Shown here: in pieces, positions 60,301 through 64,000 of the stretch | Layout: every line of letters starts with the position of its first letter | Position numbering within the stretch: position 1 is the stretch's first letter | Assembly (NCBI GenBank): GCA_017562135.1 | Contig: QEYB01000180.1 | Span: 930,001 to 994,000 of the forward strand | DNA length: 64,000 bases | Source: Dipylidium caninum | Taxonomy: Eukaryota > Platyhelminthes > Cestoda > Cyclophyllidea > Dipylidiidae | Reading direction: 5' to 3' | Position numbers and translations under genes: made by a program | Notes under the pieces: model-generated | The model's input: the letters and a program-made list of their open reading frames with translations, nothing else | Databases searched by the model: none | What the model was told of the DNA's origin: nothing

Positions 60301-63300
60301 CTGAGACCGTTCCACCGCAGAACCTTCAAAAGGTGGTCGAACTGTCCCCGCCGCCACGAAGACGTAACAGTTCAGCTGTTAAGGAAGTGGTTATTGGAGA
60401 AGAAGGATATGATGCATCGAAGTACGTTTCTTCAGAAATTTAGCCTGAATTTGATCCTGCAAGGTTTTCATCAGTAATTTTATCTACTTTGAAGTTTGCC
60501 TAATGATTATTTCGTTAAGTTTCGTTGAAATTAAGGCGCCAGCGAATGTATAATGATCGGAAATATGGCAAGGTGTGATTTAACGTGTTCCTCATTTCTT
60601 TAATTTATTGATGCAGTTTTTATGTGAGTCTTTATTCTACCAGTGCGTATGTTTTAACGCCACTTATTTGTCATCCAATACTGTATGGTGCTAGAGTTAT
60701 TTGAGGTTTTTAAGACTTTAATTCATAATATTCCGATTAAACAGTGCTTTTCAAATACCCGTTCCTGATTCTCTAAGCGGTTATGTGCAGTTTATGTCAT
60801 TTGAAGCACAAATGCACCCCTTTTTGTTTTGTTAAGGATGGTTTTGAAAACGAAGAATGATTCTGAACAATACCACTCTAGTTGACTTACTTTTCGACTG
60901 GCTTCGTAACATTTCCCTCACTTTATTGTCCATTTGTTTTGCACTTTAGCTTCCGTTAGATTGCAATCTTAGCAGTGGATGGAGGCTTGGGCTCATATTA
61001 CACATTCTAAGCACCTATGCCTATTTTTTCTCGTATTTTTAAGCAATTGTCGTAAAATTTATAGATTTAAATCTCACTAATTTGAAGTTTCTATTACCTC
61101 TGTTTAAGGATCTTCAAATTTCGCAAAGAACCGGTTATTATTTTCCCAAATTAAATCGCCCACATCTTATCCTTTTAAGCTAAGCGGGGGAATAGTGAAC
61201 GATTCCTTTCTCTTGCTATTTAAAAACATTGTGTTTGACCCTTTTTCTCGGTGGGGACATTATCGGACTTCTAAGGCACAACACCAATTAATTGCTACAT
61301 AGCTTTTCATTTGATAATGTTTCACTGTGCCCCCGTCGATGTGTTAATGTCATAAATGACCACTAATAAATAAATAAATAAATGAAGCATTTATAGCATG
61401 TTGCGAACGGCAACTTACCCTACTTTTTGTTGTCTAATCGGTAAATAAATCCGTCGTTTATAACTGTCCTAGTGAAGGTATCTCACCTCCTGTTTCAAAT
61501 AATTGTAGCTCGATGCATTCTCGACTTCAATGTCTCCAGAGTTTTTAACTGCGCTAATAAATTGTGATTAATGTCTCATTTTTACTAGTTGTATTTCTTA
61601 ATTGCACTAACAAGTAACACCGCTAATGCACCATACTTTGATTTCGCACTAAGAACTCGGGACTCTGAGTTAGTATTCCATGCAATGTTGGATGATAAAA
61701 GTACCACCTGCCCATCCCTTCATTAAAATTACTCCAAGTTCAATCCAACATATCACTTAATTTCGCATAACCTATCCCATCGGCAAAATATCTAACTGCG
61801 GTATTTGGCAACGCATTTTCTCAGTCGGAACTGTGGCATTACTTAAAAAAATAATTCTTGAAATTCCATCTTTTGATGATTACAAGAGCGCCCTCTTAAT
61901 GATCTCGTCCCATCCATGACACCCCTATAGAGCCTGGGATACCCTTTTTTCTAGAATTTGCCAACTCACTTTCTGCGCACGGTCTCTTTCAAGCAATTGG
62001 ATAAGAGTAATCTCGGAGGCAATTTTATTTGCTTCTAGTGCAGTACTCTTTCCGTGATATAAATTCGTTATTTCGAAGGATAGTCGTCGCATCGTGATTT
62101 CTTTCATCGTGTCTGCGGCTTTTAAATTTGGATCAAACGAAGAAATTACGGTTTTCGCAGTTGAGTGTTGCTAAGCATGGACAGGGCCTTCTTTTTGCTT
62201 ATTTTGGAGTCGTCGTCTTGTAGTGATGTGCACATCAGTAAAGCGTTTTTGCACAATACTCGGGTAGACGCAGCCTCTCCTCCAAATTCGGTTACTTATT
62301 CGTGTTTTCGGGTGCCCATTATGTTCTCAGCTGCCTTGTTTTCATTATAGTAGCAATTTTGGGAAACAACAGAATATGTGGCGTTGTCTTTCGGCTTGAC
62401 ATCATCCCTCATTAGTTTTGCACTATTCGTAGAGGTGTGATCCTGACTCGCTCCGCAAAGTAGCTAGTGTCCAAAGGTAGTGTTCCAATGCGACATCCTT
62501 ACATCTTTTTGTCGACAAAAAAGATGTTTCGGTTGGCCTCACCAATTTAGTTATTGTCGGAAACATTCCGGAGGCGATTTTTTACCTCTGCAGATTTCTT
62601 TATCTTCGCTAACGTCCTGGTGAGTTGTCTTGACTCTCATAAATACCCACTTAGTGACTTCTTTTGATTTGTCATGAAATTTTCTGTCCTACAGTGTGAA
62701 AATTATTGGGTGAGTCAGAATCATGAAAGCATTTTTTTTGTTTCGTCACTTAATCCATTTCTTAGTGGTGTCGTCGAGTCAATACCGCGTGGAGATCCAG
62801 TCACGGCGAGTCCCAGCGGCGACCTGGAGGCGCGTAGTGAATCCCATGGACCGGTGCTCGATACGAGTCTTCTTTCAGTTAAAAATTCGGCATCTATTAA
62901 CTTATCGCGGTGTCCTACTTATACCAAATCGGATTCCGTCAAGTATGCGTTTTGAGACAAATATTGTAAAAGTTTACATTATTCAAATATTTTTCTACTG
63001 ATTTATAATAAATAAACTTCTTTACAGTCAATTTTTGGACGAGCCTCAGATTCGTTCAATCTGTCCGCCCCTTAATGCTCAAGTCAAGGAGACTGGAGCT
63101 GTGTCAAGTCTCGAAAACACATCATTGGCGTCACCTTACGAATCAAATGAAGCCAAAGTGCTTCAACCTCATTCTACCTCTGGGGAGCAAAACAAGGAAA
63201 ACAATTCTGGGTAAAATATTCACTTTCACATCAAGGCTTGTCATTTTTTGTCAAAACCATTATCAGAGCAGCTTTTTCGGAAACAATCCTTATGTATAGA

Positions 63301-63896
63301 ATCAGGGATTAATGATTTCTATGATTTTTTTCCCATGTCGACTATGTTATTTAAAGTAGATTATCATCAGTATTCGCGTGTAGTTTATAAATCAGGTTAT
63401 CAACCATAGTGCTTCTTTCGCATTCGAAATAAGTTCGAACAACTAATTATAACATTAATTCGCCTCAGTTTTGTACACAGAGTTATAGGTATTGCACGTC
63501 CCGTATAATTTGATGCATGTATTTTAAGGTGTTTTGCTTCTGAATTTTACTGTTTTTTTCTTCAATTAATGGGAGTTATTGCCCTGCATTATTTCACGCC
63601 TATCATTCCAAGTTTTAGCAAAACGTGGATGTTCTATTTATTTCTGTCTGCCTTAAGACTAGTTGCTCAGAGGGACACAGAGGGTATGAGCGCTAGTTGT
63701 AATAAGTTGAAACCATCACCGGTAACGTCGCAAATGAAACACGAGGCAAGTGGGACTCCATCAAGCCCCGGGAGGCCTTCCTCAACACCTCACTCTGGCA
63801 TTCCATTACCCCGAAACCCAACCCGTGCTTTAGGCTCTATCACCCACCACTCGTCGTCACAATCTGAAGAAATTGCAGAAGACAAGTCCTCAAGCC
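54301..63896 (+). CDS. unrecognised Ser/Pro-rich, probably nuclear protein (5' part of gene)
   Basis: Ten exons join in phase from an ATG: 54301-54382, 54444-54486, 54699-54792, 58243-58340, 58477-58546, 58937-59274, 60200-60421, 62766-62942, 63028-63210, 63673-63896. The gene runs out of the window after about 510 residues. The first ~240 residues look folded. They start MFFQNNLPLDNKRYEKEI and contain VEPRIRRFYVRVQ, GMWYRLRICDTE and KYHHTITVFTEDAN. Short basic clusters (ETKRRKLSR, GRKQKKKSRG, PPPRRRNSS) look like nuclear-localisation signals. The rest is Ser/Pro/Asn-rich and probably disordered. No signal peptide or membrane segment is evident. I do not recognise a family and assign no function. 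Consistent phases across nine introns make the gene itself well supported. For the last exon the acceptor at 63671-63672 is chosen because the one two bases earlier breaks the frame. Confidence 0.8.
54793..58242. other. large first-half intron of the + strand gene
   Basis: About 3.4 kb of A/T-rich intron between exons 3 and 4, both in phase 0. A short degenerate tandem array (tactgat/aaatactgat units) lies at about 55800-55840. A GC-richer patch lies at about 56390-56530. No other gene was seen on either strand. Confidence 0.5.
58547..58936. other. intron with GC-rich, repeat-like insert
   Basis: About 58600-58880 is GC-rich, with short palindromes such as gcgcacgtgcg and an aggtg...cacct inverted pair around 58817-58845. 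It contrasts with the A/T-rich introns around it and has no open frame of note. Confidence 0.4.
59275..60199. other. intron of the + strand gene, nothing seen
   Basis: A/T-rich intron between exons 6 and 7 of the rightward gene. No repeats or further coding sequence were noticed. Confidence 0.5.
60422..62765. other. intron of the + strand gene with (TAAA)n tract
   Basis: A 2.3 kb A/T-rich intron. A TAAA tetranucleotide tract of about four copies lies at 61367-61383. Short frames at 61925-62107 (-) and 62165-62350 (+) have no support. Confidence 0.5.
63211..63672. other. intron of the + strand gene, nothing seen
   Basis: A/T-rich intron between exons 9 and 10. No additional signal was seen. 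Confidence 0.5.
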
Positions 63897-64000
63897 GTAT
63901 GTTTTAAGTATTTTTGGTACTATCCTTAAATTACCAAATGGCACTGTAGCCTTTTTGTTAAGGCCATGCTATTTCGACTACTTTTTTCCAATAATGCGAT

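Noticed and set aside
1..64000. Bacterial-type operons, CRISPR arrays, rRNA or tRNA genes
   Set aside because: No direct-repeat arrays with spacers, no rRNA-like blocks and no convincing cloverleaf were seen; gene structure is eukaryotic throughout.

Overview
The window is animal nuclear DNA. It holds intron-rich protein genes with GT-AG introns, several very short exons and long A/T-rich introns. The proteins are recognisable but strongly diverged neuronal and polarity proteins. This fits a flatworm, most likely a tapeworm, but that is an inference from gene structure and protein divergence; no taxonomic marker is present. Exons were assembled by hand from family similarity, splice sites and reading-frame phase, so individual edges can be off even where the gene call is firm.

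Layout, left to right. (1) 395-4184, + strand: the 3' part of a vesicular monoamine transporter gene (VMAT, SLC18 family); its first exons lie left of the window. (2) 4185-10165: no confident gene. It contains a GC-rich island (about 5.4-8.4 kb) with two minisatellites and a CT/TG microsatellite, and one possible terminal exon at 8393-8557. (3) 10166-24590, - strand: MADD/Rab3-GEF (DENN-domain exchange factor), at least 25 exons. The first exon(s), to the right, and the last exons, to the left, were not found. (4) 24591-26944: GC-rich intergenic DNA. (5) 26945-53552, - strand: PAR-3/Bazooka, about 22-23 exons covering the N-terminal CR1 oligomerisation domain, three PDZ domains and a tail ending in a proposed stop. 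(6) 53553-54300: a 748-base divergent intergenic region with a perfect 24-bp A/T palindrome. (7) 54301-63896 and beyond, + strand: ten phase-consistent exons of a nuclear-looking, Ser/Pro-rich protein that I do not recognise.

VMAT loads amines into vesicles and MADD activates Rab3, which acts in vesicle release; the two genes lie tail to tail. PAR-3 is a cell-polarity scaffold. Nothing shows that the genes are co-regulated, and neighbourhood alone does not imply a joint pathway.

Two related ~1.1 kb repeats sit in introns of MADD (16312-17515) and PAR-3 (51541-52615), both antisense to their host gene. Two +1 frameshifts in C/G homopolymers, one in MADD and one in PAR-3, each conflict with the exon phases and look like assembly errors. 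I found no CRISPR array, rRNA, tRNA, operon or clear new multi-gene system. The most novel items are the unrecognised + strand gene, the repeat family with a RING-like reading frame, and a missing transmembrane aspartate in VMAT.
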